In this document: positions 18,773-29,011 of the stretch, one piece after another
Layout: every line of letters begins with the position of its first letter
Numbering within the stretch: the stretch's first letter is position 1
Source: Tolumonas osonensis
GTDB lineage: Bacteria; Pseudomonadota; Gammaproteobacteria; Enterobacterales; Aeromonadaceae
DNA length: 64,000 nucleotides
Reading direction: 5' to 3'
Assembly (NCBI RefSeq): GCF_014202415.1
Contig: NZ_JACHGR010000001.1
Coordinates: forward strand, 455,645 to 519,644
The notes under the pieces: model-generated
Database searches by the model: none
Told to the model about the DNA's origin: nothing
The model's input: only the letters and a program-made list of their open reading frames with translations
Translations under genes and position numbers: made by a program

Positions 18773-19476
18773 TGGCGGGATTGCAACGGCTCATTCTTCT
18801 GTTGCTGGCCAGCGTGATCCTGCCGGCACAGGCCATCGTCGATGCCCGGGAATATGATGCCTTCTGGTTATGGAGTGCCGTCCGCCCGCAGCCCGTGCTG
18901 GCGCAGGCAAAGTCGCTCTATATTCTGCAGGGGCAAATCAGTGAACAACGGGGAGAAAGCCGCTTCATCCCGCAAGGGATCGCCATTCCCCGTTTGCGTC
19001 ACGGCCAGATCTGGCTGGCTTATCGGGTGGAAACCCTGAACTGGTCAGAAGCCATTTACCAGAGTATCGCGCAGCAGCTCACCCGCTGGCAGCAACAGGG
19101 CAATCCCGTCACCGGGATCCAGATTGATTTCGATGCCCGTACACTGCGCATGCAGCAATACGTCAACTTTTTACAGCAGTTGCGTCAGCGATTACCGGAA
19201 CACTATGCGCTAAGTATTACCGGCTTGCTCGACTGGAGTAACCACACCTCGCCGGAATTGGTCAATCAGCTGGCCGGGATAGTCAGCGAGGTCGTCGTAC
19301 AAACCTATCAGGGTCGGCACACCATCCACAATTACACCGACTACCTGCCGAGGCTGGCCCGGCTGCGTATTCCGTTCAAGGTAGGTCTGGCACAGCACGG
19401 GGAATGGCATGCCCCGGCGTATCTGGAGCAGGCTGCTTTTTTCCGCGGCTATGTGGTGTTTCTGTTCAATCACTAA
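18772..19476 (+). CDS. DUF3142-like periplasmic protein, TIM-barrel/glycosidase-like
   Basis: 234 residues with an N-terminal signal peptide (LILLLLASVILPAQA). Blocks such as AFWLWSAVRPQPVL, GIQIDFDARTLRMQQYVNFL and LSITGLLDWSNH match my memory of the DUF3142 family, whose repeating strand-helix pattern with conserved IDFDA acidic residues resembles glycoside hydrolase barrels. No activity is established. Its start overlaps the stop of the 727-residue repeat protein by one base, so the two probably act together. It overlaps the convergent nudE stop by four bases with no terminator between. Confidence 0.65.
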   Translation: MAGLQRLILLLLASVILPAQAIVDAREYDAFWLWSAVRPQPVLAQAKSLYILQGQISEQRGESRFIPQGIAIPRLRHGQIWLAYRVETLNWSEAIYQSIAQQLTRWQQQGNPVTGIQIDFDARTLRMQQYVNFLQQLRQRLPEHYALSITGLLDWSNHTSPELVNQLAGIVSEVVVQTYQGRHTIHNYTDYLPRLARLRIPFKVGLAQHGEWHAPAYLEQAAFFRGYVVFLFNH

Positions 19477-20063
19477 GCTGGTGTGGGAATAAGACGGCCA
19501 TCCCGGAGCTGGCGTAACAGCAGCAGCAACGCGGCAACACTGCGGGCCTCATGAAACTGCGGATGTTCCAGCAGCGCTTCCGCGTCTTTCAGCGGCCAGG
19601 CAATAATTTCCAGAGGTTCAGGCTCATCACCGGTCAATTGCTGCGGAAACAGATCCTGCGCCAGAAAAATCGCCATGCGGGCATTCATAAAACCGGGCGC
19701 CAGTGAAACCTGCTTCAGGAAAGACAGCTGACGGGTCGCCATCCCTATCTCCTCCTGCAGTTCCCGGTTGGCCGCTTCTGCATCCGTTTCCCCGGCATCC
19801 ACCAGCCCTTTCGGAAAACCGAGTTCGTAAGCATGTGTTCCGGCGGCATATTCCCGGATCAGCAGCAAGGTATCATTATTCAGCACTGGCACAATCATCA
19901 CCGCATGCCGGTTTCCTCCCGGAATGCGCTCATAGACCCGCTCCTCACCATTGCTGAAGCGCAGATGCAAAGACTCGACCCGAAACAGACGGCTCTGTGC
20001 CACAACATCCCGCTGAATGATTTCCGGTAAAGCACGTTCTGACGTGACTGGCTTATCTGACAT
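19473..20063 (-). CDS. nudE: ADP compounds hydrolase NudE (Nudix family)
   Basis: Hydrolyses ADP-ribose, NADH and related ADP compounds. 196 residues. The Nudix box GX5EX7REUXEEXGU is complete: G-LVDAG-E, seven residues, RELQEEIG. The upstream segment RIPGGNRHAVMIVPVL fits NudE rather than ADP-ribose pyrophosphatase NudF. Start taken at ATG 20063 (MSDKP); a GTG nine bases upstream is in frame and neither has a strong ribosome binding site. Convergent with, and overlapping by four bases, the DUF3142-like gene. Confidence 0.92.
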   Translation of the reverse strand: MSDKPVTSERALPEIIQRDVVAQSRLFRVESLHLRFSNGEERVYERIPGGNRHAVMIVPVLNNDTLLLIREYAAGTHAYELGFPKGLVDAGETDAEAANRELQEEIGMATRQLSFLKQVSLAPGFMNARMAIFLAQDLFPQQLTGDEPEPLEIIAWPLKDAEALLEHPQFHEARSVAALLLLLRQLRDGRLIPTPA

Positions 20064-20250
20064 GAAAATCACATGATGTTAAAAACTGTAACATCAGTAT
20101 ATCTTTCCCCGCCCGGACTGTCTTTGCTGATATTCTGTGATTTCTATGAAGATTTGCACATGAATTCCCGCAAATAGTTGTATAGGAAGGGGATCACATA
20201 GCAAAATGTTTCCTACACTGGGATAAGTATAACGATAAAGAGATCAACGT

Positions 20251-21102
20251 ATGCAGTTACTGACGATCCGGGACTGGTTTCTGAGCGAGCGAGGGCTAAG
20301 CACGTTACAGCGCGCGCTGATATTGTTGCTGCTGATTGCCAGCAGTTATCAGCTGGCATTACTGAGCTGGCGTCTTATTCCTGCCCCGCAGACAACAGCT
20401 TCTCCGTCGGCCCCGGCAACCGTGGCGCCTGCTACTCCAGGCGCCAGTCAGGAACATCAGCAACGACTCACGCAGATCCGCGATGCCGCACTGTTTGGTG
20501 TCGCCCCACCTGCGGCAGAAAATATTCAGACTTCTGCCCCGAAAAGCCGGCTGAACGTACAGCTTACCGGCATTATGGCCAGCAGTATCGCCAGCCGCTC
20601 TATCGCGATCATTGCCCGTAACAACATCCAGCAAAGCTATGTCATCGACGAGGTGATCCAGGGCACCGATGCCAGAATTGTTCGGATCCTACCGGATCGG
20701 GTGATCATCAGCCGGCAGGGACTGCAGGAAGTCTTGTTTCTGGATGAAAATGCAGCCGCAAACGAAAATGTTGCCTCCCCGGCCCGGAATGATATTTCCG
20801 GATTAAGACAGAATCTCCTGAAGAACCCGGCCCGGTTACCGGACTATCTCAGCATTACGCCGGTCATGGAAAATGACAAGCTCAAAGGTTACCGATTAAA
20901 TCCCGGGAAAAATCCGGAGTTTTTTAACCAGTCAGGCTTGCTGGCGAATGATCTGGCCATCAGTATCAATGGCCTTGATCTTCGGGACAAAGGCGACGCT
21001 GTCATGGCCATGCAGCAGCTGACCCATCAGACGGAAATGAACATCACTGTAGAACGCAACGGCGCAGAACAGGATGTTTACATTAATCTGGCACAACCAT
21101 AA
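20251..21102 (+). CDS. gspC: Type II secretion inner membrane protein GspC
   Basis: Links the inner membrane platform to the outer membrane secretin and helps recognise exoproteins. 283 residues: short cytoplasmic N-terminus, one membrane helix near residues 22-40, a proline/alanine-rich linker, the homology region (SRLNVQLTGIMAS, about residues 98-160), and a C-terminal PDZ domain (about 195-283, DYLSITPVMENDKLKGYRLN). First gene of a twelve-gene exe-type operon with nothing upstream on the same strand for more than 700 bases, so the operon promoter should lie in 20073-20250. A PDZ rather than coiled-coil C-terminus matches Vibrio and Aeromonas. Confidence 0.95.
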   Translation: MQLLTIRDWFLSERGLSTLQRALILLLLIASSYQLALLSWRLIPAPQTTASPSAPATVAPATPGASQEHQQRLTQIRDAALFGVAPPAAENIQTSAPKSRLNVQLTGIMASSIASRSIAIIARNNIQQSYVIDEVIQGTDARIVRILPDRVIISRQGLQEVLFLDENAAANENVASPARNDISGLRQNLLKNPARLPDYLSITPVMENDKLKGYRLNPGKNPEFFNQSGLLANDLAISINGLDLRDKGDAVMAMQQLTHQTEMNITVERNGAEQDVYINLAQP

Positions 21103-21125
21103 GCACGCGGAGTTATATATCTAAA

Positions 21126-23159
21126 ATGAAAGCATTTCTCAAACGCAGTCTGATCATTGGTTGTCTGTGTACCCAACTCGGAATCCCGCCTGCCATCGCG
21201 GCTGAATACTCCGCCAGCTTCAAGGGAACCGATATTCAGGAATTTATTAATACCGTCGGGAAAAACCTGAATAAAACCATCATCGTCGATCCGGGCGTCC
21301 GCGGCACCATCAACGTCCGCAGTTATGATCTGCTGAACGAAGAGCAGTATTATCAGTTTTTCCTGAGTGTGCTGGATGTGTACGGCTTTGCTGCCGTGCC
21401 AATGCCGAACGGTGTGCTGAAAGTCGTCAAGGCGCAGAACGCCAAGACCTCCGCCATTCCGGTTGCGGACGACAAACGCACCGGCATCGGTGATGAAATG
21501 GTTACCCGGGTCGTACCGGTTCGGAATGTCTCGGTCCGGGAACTGGCGCCGTTACTGCGTCAGCTCAACGACAATGCCGGTGGGGGTAACGTCGTGCATT
21601 ATGAACCGTCGAACGTCCTGCTGCTGACCGGCCGTGCCGCCGTCGTCAACCGGCTGGTAGAAATCGTGCGCCGGGTCGATAAGGTCGGCGATGAAAATGT
21701 CGATGTGATCAAACTCAAGTATGCCTCGGCCAGTGAAATGGTGCGTCTGATTACCGCACTGACCAAAAACGACAAGAATACTCTGGCGAATGTATTAACA
21801 CCGAAGGTGGTCGCCGATGAACGTATGAATGCCGTCGTGATCAGTGGTGAAAATCAGGCCCGTCAGCGTATCGTGACCATGATCCGTCAGCTGGATCGCG
21901 AACAGCAAAGTCAGGGCAACACCCGTGTGTTCTATCTGAAATATGCCAACGCGAAGAATCTGGTGGATGTGCTGTCCGGCACCAGCAAATCCCTGCAGAA
22001 CGAAAAAAGCGGCAGCGCGGGCGCGATGACAACCGAAGCCTCAGCTTCTGGCTCCGGTTCTGGTTCTGGCAGTACCGGTTATAACGGTAAAGACCTCAGT
22101 ATCGTCGCGGATGAACAAACCAACGCGCTGGTCATTACCGCGCAGCCCGATCTGATGCAGGAGCTGGAAAACATCATCGCCAAACTGGATATCCGCCGGG
22201 CGCAGGTACTGGTGGAAGCCATCATTGTCGAAATACAGGATGGTGATGCCCTGAACTTCGGTGTGCAGTGGATCAACTCTAACGGTGGCGGGACACAGTT
22301 CACCGCATCCGGCTTACCAACCACGACGGTGGTCAACGCAGCACAGGAATATAAGAATGACGGCGAGCTTTCCAGCACCTCGACCTCTGCCCTCAGCAGT
22401 TTTAATGGTCTGGCCGCCGGTTTCTACGAAGGAAACTGGGGCGCACTGCTGACAGCGCTGTCCACCAACACCAAGAGCAATATTCTGGCGACACCGAGTA
22501 TCGTGACACTGGATAACAAGGAAGCCGCCTTTAATGTCGGTCAGGAAGTGCCGGTGGTCACCGGCAGCCAGTCCAGCACCACCGGCAGTGTCTACAGCAC
22601 CGTAGAACGTAAAACGGTCGGCACCAAACTCAAAGTCACCCCGCAGATCAATGAAGGTGACTCGGTGTTAATGGAAATTGAACAGGAAGTCTCCAGTGTG
22701 GCTTCCTCGACCTCCACCGATTCGTCATCCAGCAGCAGTGATCTGGGTTCCACCTTCAACACCCGTACCATTAAAAACGCGGTATTGGTAAAAAGCGGTG
22801 AAACGGTCGTCCTCGGTGGCTTACTCAGCAACAACACCTCCGAATCCGTTTATAAGGTGCCTTTGCTGGGAGATATACCGATCCTTGGTTACCTGTTCCG
22901 GTATAACAGTAGCTCCACTTCCAAGCAGAATCTGATGGTATTTATCCGTCCAACCGTTCTGCGTGATCCGGTCACTTATACCGGTGTATCCAGCAGCAAA
23001 TACAACCTGTTCCGGGCTGAACAGCTTAACCAGGGAGAAGATGCGTTATTACCGTCGGTAGAGCGTCCCGTGCTGCCTGCTTATGGCACCGCGCCGACCC
23101 TGTCTCCTAAAATGAAAGCCTTGCTGGAACAACAAGGTCAGGCAGAAGGTGTGCGGTAA
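21126..23159 (+). CDS. gspD: Type II secretion outer membrane secretin GspD
   Basis: Forms the pentadecameric outer membrane gate through which folded exoproteins leave. 677 residues with a signal peptide (ending about IAA, residue 25). The N0 domain begins [20 protein letters not shown]1-N3 ring domains follow, N3 carrying a Ser/Gly-rich insertion ([10 protein letters not shown], near residue 305). The secretin barrel domain holds [10 protein letters not shown] and [31 protein letters not shown], and the C-terminal S-domain would bind a pilotin. Intergenic gap to gspC is 23 bases and its last base is shared with the gspE start. Confidence 0.97.
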   Translation: MKAFLKRSLIIGCLCTQLGIPPAIAAEYSASFKGTDIQEFINTVGKNLNKTIIVDPGVRGTINVRSYDLLNEEQYYQFFLSVLDVYGFAAVPMPNGVLKVVKAQNAKTSAIPVADDKRTGIGDEMVTRVVPVRNVSVRELAPLLRQLNDNAGGGNVVHYEPSNVLLLTGRAAVVNRLVEIVRRVDKVGDENVDVIKLKYASASEMVRLITALTKNDKNTLANVLTPKVVADERMNAVVISGENQARQRIVTMIRQLDREQQSQGNTRVFYLKYANAKNLVDVLSGTSKSLQNEKSGSAGAMTTEASASGSGSGSGSTGYNGKDLSIVADEQTNALVITAQPDLMQELENIIAKLDIRRAQVLVEAIIVEIQDGDALNFGVQWINSNGGGTQFTASGLPTTTVVNAAQEYKNDGELSSTSTSALSSFNGLAAGFYEGNWGALLTALSTNTKSNILATPSIVTLDNKEAAFNVGQEVPVVTGSQSSTTGSVYSTVERKTVGTKLKVTPQINEGDSVLMEIEQEVSSVASSTSTDSSSSSSDLGSTFNTRTIKNAVLVKSGETVVLGGLLSNNTSESVYKVPLLGDIPILGYLFRYNSSSTSKQNLMVFIRPTVLRDPVTYTGVSSSKYNLFRAEQLNQGEDALLPSVERPVLPAYGTAPTLSPKMKALLEQQGQAEGVR

Positions 23160-24661
23160 TGCCTCAGGAGTCTACTGCAACAATGACAGAGCCCGGGCAA
23201 CCGGTACGCCTGAATTTTGCCTTTGCCCGTGATCACGGTGTGTTACTGCAATGGCAGCAGACAGAACCCGTTCTGTTCTGTCGCACCGGCGTCAGTGCAC
23301 AGACACTGCAGGAAATCCGGCGGCTGCTGCGGCAGCCCTTTCAGTTACGCTGGCTGAACGCCGACGATTTTGAACAGCAACTGACGGAGGACTATCAGCG
23401 TGACTCGTCAGAAGCTCGTCAGCTGATGGAGGATATCGGCAATGAAGTGGATTTCTTCACGCTGGCAGAAGAGTTGCCGGCCAATGAGGATCTGCTGGAT
23501 GCGGACGATGACGCGCCGATTATCCGGTTGATCAATGCCATGCTGAGCGAGGCCATCAAATCGGAAGCATCGGATATTCATATCGAGACGTTTGAAAAAC
23601 ATCTCATCATCCGTTTCCGCATCGATGGCGTGCTGCGGGAAATTCTGCGTCCGCAGCGCAAACTGGCGTCGCTGCTGGTCTCCCGTATCAAGGTCATGGC
23701 CAAACTGGATATTGCCGAAAAGCGTATACCGCAGGATGGCCGTATCGGTCTGCGCATCGGTGGCCGCGCCGTCGACGTGCGTGTTTCCACGATGCCCTCC
23801 AACTATGGTGAACGGGTAGTATTGCGTCTGCTGGACAAAAACAACGTCCGGCTGGAGCTGAAACAACTCGGCATGACCGACAGCAACCGGGCGCATATTG
23901 CCGAACTGATCCGAAAACCGCACGGTATCATTCTGGTGACCGGTCCGACCGGTTCGGGGAAATCCACCACCCTGTATGCCGCACTGTCAGAAATTAACAG
24001 CAAAGATCGCAACATCCTGACCGTCGAAGATCCTATCGAATACGACCTGGAAGGCATTGGCCAGACCCAGGTCAATCCGAAGGTGGATATGACATTTGCC
24101 CGCGGTTTGCGCGCAATCCTGCGTCAGGATCCGGATGTGGTGATGGTCGGGGAAATCCGTGATCTGGAAACAGCGCACATCGCGGTACAGGCGTCATTAA
24201 CCGGCCACCTGGTGCTCTCCACGCTCCATACCAACACGGCCATCGGGGCCATTACCCGCCTGCGGGACATGGGGATTGAACCATTCCTGCTCTCGACCTC
24301 CCTGCTGGCGGTGCTGGCGCAGCGTCTGGTACGAACACTGTGTCCGCTCTGCAAACAGCCGCAATCACTGAGTGAAGAGGATCGCCATTACTATGGTATT
24401 CCGGTTGGTGTCCGTCAGCTGTACAAGGCCACGGGCTGTGACGCCTGCAACTTTACCGGTTACAAAGGCCGGACCGGTATCTATGAACTGCTGATTGTCG
24501 ATGAAAAGGTCCGGGAGGCGATTCATGCCGGTGCCGGCGAGCTGGCTATCGAACACCTGATCCGGGAACATACTCCCAGCATCCGTGCGGATGGTATGCA
24601 GAAAGTTCTGAACGGTGAAACCACGCTCGAAGAAGTCCTGCGTGTAACACGGGAGGATTAA
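23159..24661 (+). CDS. gspE: Type II secretion assembly ATPase GspE
   Basis: Cytoplasmic hexameric ATPase that powers pseudopilus growth, recruited by GspL. 500 residues. N1E/N2E domains span about residues 1-140. Walker [10 protein letters not shown] is near 261, Asp box [17 protein letters not shown] near 285, Walker [13 protein letters not shown] near 323, and a His box ([11 protein letters not shown]) follows. The zinc-binding tetracysteine module CPLC...CDAC is near 394-428. ATG is embedded in the end of gspD (TAATG), an arrangement that couples translation. Confidence 0.97.
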   Translation: MPQESTATMTEPGQPVRLNFAFARDHGVLLQWQQTEPVLFCRTGVSAQTLQEIRRLLRQPFQLRWLNADDFEQQLTEDYQRDSSEARQLMEDIGNEVDFFTLAEELPANEDLLDADDDAPIIRLINAMLSEAIKSEASDIHIETFEKHLIIRFRIDGVLREILRPQRKLASLLVSRIKVMAKLDIAEKRIPQDGRIGLRIGGRAVDVRVSTMPSNYGERVVLRLLDKNNVRLELKQLGMTDSNRAHIAELIRKPHGIILVTGPTGSGKSTTLYAALSEINSKDRNILTVEDPIEYDLEGIGQTQVNPKVDMTFARGLRAILRQDPDVVMVGEIRDLETAHIAVQASLTGHLVLSTLHTNTAIGAITRLRDMGIEPFLLSTSLLAVLAQRLVRTLCPLCKQPQSLSEEDRHYYGIPVGVRQLYKATGCDACNFTGYKGRTGIYELLIVDEKVREAIHAGAGELAIEHLIREHTPSIRADGMQKVLNGETTLEEVLRVTRED

Positions 24662-24662
24662 A

Positions 24663-25883
24663 ATGGCCTCGTTTGCATATCAGGCTCTGGATGCCAAAGG
24701 GCGCAATAAAGAAGGCATGATCGAGGCCGATTCACCCCGTCAGGCCCGTCAGGCCTTGCGTGATCAGGGGCTGACGCCGGTGGCACTGACCGAGTCGGTT
24801 GAACAGGCCAGACAGCAAACGCTGAAGCGCAGCTGGTTCAGTCCCCGTATCAGTACGGCCGAGCTGGCATTGCTGACCCGGCAACTGGCGACGCTGGTCG
24901 CCGCCGCGCTGCCCATTGAAGAGGCATTAAAGGCGGTGGCGCAGCAGACGGAAAAAGCCCGGCTGAGCACGCTGATTGCCGCCGTCCGGACCAAGGTTCT
25001 GGAAGGTCATTCTCTGGCGGATGGTATGTCCGCCTTTCCCTCCGTATTCGACCAGTTGTACCGGGCGATGGTTGCCGCCGGCGAAAAATCCGGCCATCTG
25101 GATACCGTACTGAACCGGCTGGCCGATTACACCGAACAGCGTCAGCAGATGAAGAGCAAGCTGCTGCAGGCCATGATCTACCCGGTCATCCTGACGCTGG
25201 TTGCCGTCAGCGTCGTTGCTATCCTGCTGGCGACGGTCGTCCCCAAGGTCGTGGAACAGTTCATTCATATGAAACAGGAACTGCCCTTCAGTACCCGGTT
25301 TCTGATGGGGGCCAGTGATCTGGTGCGGGATTATGGTCTCTGGTTTATCCTGTTACTCGCCCTGCTGCTGTTCGGCTGGCGCAGTTGGGTCATGAAACCC
25401 GCCAACCGGCGGCGCTACCATGCCATGCTGCTGCGTTTGCCGGTCATTGGCCGGGTCAGCCGGGGGCTGAATACTGCCCGTTTTGCCCGTACACTCAGCA
25501 TTCTCAATTCCAGTGCGGTTCCTTTGCTGGAGGGCATGCGCATCAGCGGCGATGTGCTCAGCAACGAGGAAGCCAAAAGCCGGATCGCCGTTGCGGCAGA
25601 CCGGGTCCGGGAAGGTAGCAGTTTGCGGGCGGCACTGGAGCAGACCCGGCTATTTCCACCAATGATGCTTCATATGATAGCCTCCGGTGAACGCAGCGGT
25701 GAATTGGATAACATGCTGGAACGGGCTGCCGACAATCAGGATCGCGAGTTTGAAAGTCAGGTCAATATCGCGCTGAGCATCTTTGAGCCGGCACTGGTGG
25801 TCAGTATGGCGGTCGTGGTGCTGTTTATTGTGCTGGCCATTTTGCAGCCGATCCTGCAACTGAATAACATGATTGGCAGATAA
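24663..25883 (+). CDS. gspF: Type II secretion inner membrane platform protein GspF
   Basis: 406 residues. Two homologous cytoplasmic helical domains (about 70-170 and 270-370) separated by a transmembrane hairpin (about 175-240), with a final transmembrane segment ([22 protein letters not shown]). N-terminal [19 protein letters not shown] is the family hallmark. It contacts GspE and GspL and probably turns ATP-driven rotation into pseudopilin extrusion. Starts one base after the gspE stop. Confidence 0.97.
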   Translation: MASFAYQALDAKGRNKEGMIEADSPRQARQALRDQGLTPVALTESVEQARQQTLKRSWFSPRISTAELALLTRQLATLVAAALPIEEALKAVAQQTEKARLSTLIAAVRTKVLEGHSLADGMSAFPSVFDQLYRAMVAAGEKSGHLDTVLNRLADYTEQRQQMKSKLLQAMIYPVILTLVAVSVVAILLATVVPKVVEQFIHMKQELPFSTRFLMGASDLVRDYGLWFILLLALLLFGWRSWVMKPANRRRYHAMLLRLPVIGRVSRGLNTARFARTLSILNSSAVPLLEGMRISGDVLSNEEAKSRIAVAADRVREGSSLRAALEQTRLFPPMMLHMIASGERSGELDNMLERAADNQDREFESQVNIALSIFEPALVVSMAVVVLFIVLAILQPILQLNNMIGR

Positions 25884-25912
25884 TTTTGTTTTTATTACTC
25901 AGGGAGTCATCC

Positions 25913-26353
25913 ATGCAACGCAAACAACAACGCGGCTTTACGCTGCTGGAAATCATGGTTGTTATCGTGATTTTGGGCATTCTGGCCAGCCTCGTCGTAC
26001 CTAATCTGATGGGCAACAAAGAGCAGGCCGACCGTCAGAAAGCCGTCAGTGATATTGTGGCACTGGAGAACGCGCTGGATATGTACAAGCTGGATAACAC
26101 CCGTTATCCCACCACCGATCAGGGGCTGAATGCGCTGCTGGTCAAACCGGACAGCGATCCGGTACCGAGAAACTACAAAGATGGCGGTTATATCAAGCGT
26201 CTGCCGGCTGACCCGTGGCAAAACGAGTATCAGCTGCTTAGTCCGGGTGAACACAGCAAGATTGATGTCTTTTCTATGGGTCCGGACGGTCAGGCCGGTA
26301 CCGAAGATGACATCGGCAACTGGACGCTGGATAAGCGGGATAATCAGCAGTGA
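25913..26353 (+). CDS. gspG: Major pseudopilin GspG
   Basis: Main subunit of the type II secretion pseudopilus. 146 residues. Class III prepilin leader MQRKQQRG, cleavage before FTLLEIMVVIVILGILASL with Glu at +5. The C-terminal half carries the family GPDGQAGTEDDIGNW block that binds calcium. The ATG at 25913 has GGGAG upstream; the frame is open to 25886 but a start there would give a hydrophobic, non-prepilin N-terminus. Needs a prepilin peptidase that is not encoded in this window. Confidence 0.97.
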   Translation: MQRKQQRGFTLLEIMVVIVILGILASLVVPNLMGNKEQADRQKAVSDIVALENALDMYKLDNTRYPTTDQGLNALLVKPDSDPVPRNYKDGGYIKRLPADPWQNEYQLLSPGEHSKIDVFSMGPDGQAGTEDDIGNWTLDKRDNQQ

Positions 26354-27018
26354 TGCGTAAACGCATGCGTGGCTTCACGCTGATTGAAATCATGCTGGTG
26401 ATCGTCATCATCGGTTGTGCCGCCGGCATTGTCGTCTTGTCGATCCCGGGTGGGCCCAGTCCGAAACTGGGCTATGACCTGGCAGAGGAAAGCCAGCAAC
26501 TGGCAGCGACTATTCAGGTAATGAGCGAACAGGCCACACAGCAGGGACGAACGATCGGTCTGCATATTTCTGAACATGGCTACCAGTTTATGGTCCGCCA
26601 GCAAGCGGTAGCCGCCGGGGAAAGCAGCCCGGAGCAGACCACCAGCAAGGCACTGGATGATACCCTGACTGACTGGGAGCATCAGTCATGGCAGCCTTAT
26701 GACAGTGAAAAACTGCGGACTGCCGGTGAATTTGATGAAAAGATCTCACTGGCACTGACACTGGATGGCATGCAGTTGCAGGATGAAGAAAACCGTCTGG
26801 GCCGCTCCGAACCACAATGGTTTGATACCGAAAACCAACTGGAAGCCAAGACACCGCAGATATTGCTGTTACCCAGCGGTGAGATCACGCCGTTTTCACT
26901 GACGTTGCAGGACCAGGAGTCTGATCACAGGCTGTCCCGACAGATCAAGGGACAGGAAAATGGTCAGGTCACCGTATTAAGTACATCGCCAGAGGATCTC
27001 CCGGGGGGAAGTTCTTGA
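26353..27018 (+). CDS. gspH: Minor pseudopilin GspH
   Basis: 221 residues, rather long for GspH. Leader MRKRMRG, cleavage before FTLIEIMLVIVIIG with Glu at +5, then a beta-rich globular domain. Start at ATG 26353 overlaps the gspG stop (TGATG); a GTG three bases earlier is the alternative. GspH joins the GspIJK tip to the GspG shaft. The extra length lies in the middle (about residues 70-130, polar and glutamine-rich) and may be a loop insertion. Confidence 0.94.
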   Translation: MRKRMRGFTLIEIMLVIVIIGCAAGIVVLSIPGGPSPKLGYDLAEESQQLAATIQVMSEQATQQGRTIGLHISEHGYQFMVRQQAVAAGESSPEQTTSKALDDTLTDWEHQSWQPYDSEKLRTAGEFDEKISLALTLDGMQLQDEENRLGRSEPQWFDTENQLEAKTPQILLLPSGEITPFSLTLQDQESDHRLSRQIKGQENGQVTVLSTSPEDLPGGSS

Positions 27019-27377
27019 ATTGCCGCGGCATGACTCTGCTGGAAGTGATGGTGGCGATGGCGATATTTGCCATCGCCGGCCTGACGCTGATGAAAACCGT
27101 CACCGAGCAGGTCAGCGCTCTGGCCGTACTGGAAGAAAAAACGTTCGCCGGCTGGGTGGCCGATAACCAGCTGGTCACGATCCGGCTGACGGATAAATGG
27201 CCAAATCTGAATTGGAGCGAAGGTACAGAGGAGATGGCTGGTCACACCTACTACTGGCGCTGGCATGGCGTTGAAACTGCGGATCCGCAGTTCAGAGCCG
27301 TCGATGTGGAAGTCCGCGATGAGGAAAAAGCGGAAGATCCCCGGGCGACACTGCGCAGTTATATTGCGAAGAACTAG
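27015..27377 (+). CDS. gspI: Minor pseudopilin GspI (TTG start)
   Basis: 120 residues. The start codon is TTG at 27015, overlapping the gspH stop (TTGA) and preceded by GGGGGAA. It gives the short leader MNCRG, with cleavage before MTLLEVMVAMAIFAIAG. The first ATG (27030) would begin at the cleavage site and lose the leader, so TTG is required. Forms the quasi-helical tip complex with GspJ and GspK. Confidence 0.95.
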   Translation: MNCRGMTLLEVMVAMAIFAIAGLTLMKTVTEQVSALAVLEEKTFAGWVADNQLVTIRLTDKWPNLNWSEGTEEMAGHTYYWRWHGVETADPQFRAVDVEVRDEEKAEDPRATLRSYIAKN

Positions 27378-27383
27378 CCTTAT

Positions 27384-28031
27384 ATGCTGCCCCGTCCCGT
27401 TTCCAAATCATCCCAAACCGGTTTTACCTTACTGGAGGTATTGCTGGCACTGGTCATTTTCGCCATGCTGAGCCTCAGCGCCTACGCCGTTTTACAGGGC
27501 GTCATACGTAACGATGAAGTCTCGCGTGACAAAATTACCCGTCTCTCTGAACTGCAACGGGCATTTGCCACCCTGTCGCGGGACTTTACTCAGACCATAC
27601 CTCGACCGGTCCGCATCAATGGTGAAACCAGCACCGTCCTGTTTCAGGCGGAACGTTTTCAGCTGAACAGCGATGACGGTGCCGTGATGTTTGTCCGCGC
27701 CGGCTGGCTGAACCCGGGCGGCGAACTCCGCCGTTCGGAATTGCAGCGCGTGGGTTACCGCCTGCGCCAGCAAACGCTGGAACGTCTGACCTATCTTTAT
27801 CCCGATGCCGTCACCGGCACCGAGCCGGCCGCGACACCGTTACTCAGCAAGGTCACCGCATTCAGTCTGCGCTTTTACCGCAACGGGGAATGGCTGACAC
27901 AGTGGAATACGCCAACGGAACTGCCGGCGGCGGTTGAAATCACACTCACGCTGGAGGATTACGGGACCATCCGGCGACGTTTTCTGCTGACGGGATCCGA
28001 AACTACCGCCGACAACGGGAGCAGTGAATGA
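27384..28031 (+). CDS. gspJ: Minor pseudopilin GspJ
   Basis: 215 residues. Leader of 13 residues ending SQTG, cleavage before FTLLEVLLALVIFAMLS with Glu at +5; C-terminal beta-rich domain with RRFLLTGS near the end. It overlaps gspK by four bases (ATGA). Part of the GspI-J-K tip that primes pseudopilus assembly. Confidence 0.95.
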   Translation: MLPRPVSKSSQTGFTLLEVLLALVIFAMLSLSAYAVLQGVIRNDEVSRDKITRLSELQRAFATLSRDFTQTIPRPVRINGETSTVLFQAERFQLNSDDGAVMFVRAGWLNPGGELRRSELQRVGYRLRQQTLERLTYLYPDAVTGTEPAATPLLSKVTAFSLRFYRNGEWLTQWNTPTELPAAVEITLTLEDYGTIRRRFLLTGSETTADNGSSE

Positions 28032-29011
28032 GACAGCAACGGGGAATGGCTCTGCTGGTCGTCTTGCTGCTGCTTGCCGTGATGGTGACCATGGCCAGCA
28101 GCATGACGGAACGCTATCGGATGCAATGGCAACGCACCTACAACCAGCAGTTACAGCAACAGAATTACTGGTATTTGCTGGGTTCGGAAAACCTGATCAG
28201 CAAGATACTGATACAGGACTTCAAGGACAATCCGGAAAAAACGTCACTGAACCAATACTGGGCGACCGAGGGCCAGATTTTCCCGGTGGAGAGTTCAACA
28301 CTGCAAGGCGTGGTCCGTGATCAGCAGGCCTGTTTTAATCTGAACGCTCTGAGCAATAACATCACAGATGAAACCGCGATTACCGCCAGTGCCACTTATC
28401 GTGCCACTGTTTTCCAGGATCTGTTAATCAATCTGGGGGCCGAGGAATACCGCGCGCAGCAAATCACCGCAGCCGTGCAGGACTGGTTGGATACCAATAC
28501 CATCGTGCGATCCCTGGGTGCGGAAGACAGCGAATACGAAGCGCAGACCCCACCCTACCTGCCAGCAAACGGCCGGATGCTGGATGTCAGCGAATTACGC
28601 GCGGTCAGAGGCATGGATGCGACACTTTACCGCCGCTTATTGCCACAGGTCTGCGTCATTCCGGAAACAACGCTGCAGATCAATCCCAATACCTTGCGCC
28701 CGATCCACGCTCCCCTGCTGGCCGCCATGTTTCTCAATGATCTGAGCATCGATGACGCCCACAGCATCCTGGAGCAACGACCACCGGAAGGCTGGGATAG
28801 TGTTGCCAGTTTCCTCGAATTGAATGCGCTGAGTAACACAACCAGTGCCGGCGATCAGGTACAATCGGCGCTAACCATAAAAAGCTTCTATTTTCTGGCA
28901 ACCTTGCAGGCTGACACAGATAATTATCAGAGTCGTCTTATCAGTTTGTTTCAGCGACAGAGCAATAACCAGGTGACAGTTATCCGTCGTCATTTCGGAG
29001 GATTAGAATGA
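28028..29011 (+). CDS. gspK: Minor pseudopilin GspK, pseudopilus tip
   Basis: 327 residues, the largest pseudopilin. Leader MRQQRG then MALLVVLLLLAVMVTMASSM; position +5 is Val, not Glu, which is normal for GspK and fits its place at the tip where no upper neighbour needs the charge. A large inserted alpha-helical domain occupies about residues 110-230 (AVQDWLDTN, LDVSELRAVRGMD). Overlaps gspJ and gspL by four bases each. Confidence 0.96.
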   Translation: MRQQRGMALLVVLLLLAVMVTMASSMTERYRMQWQRTYNQQLQQQNYWYLLGSENLISKILIQDFKDNPEKTSLNQYWATEGQIFPVESSTLQGVVRDQQACFNLNALSNNITDETAITASATYRATVFQDLLINLGAEEYRAQQITAAVQDWLDTNTIVRSLGAEDSEYEAQTPPYLPANGRMLDVSELRAVRGMDATLYRRLLPQVCVIPETTLQINPNTLRPIHAPLLAAMFLNDLSIDDAHSILEQRPPEGWDSVASFLELNALSNTTSAGDQVQSALTIKSFYFLATLQADTDNYQSRLISLFQRQSNNQVTVIRRHFGGLE

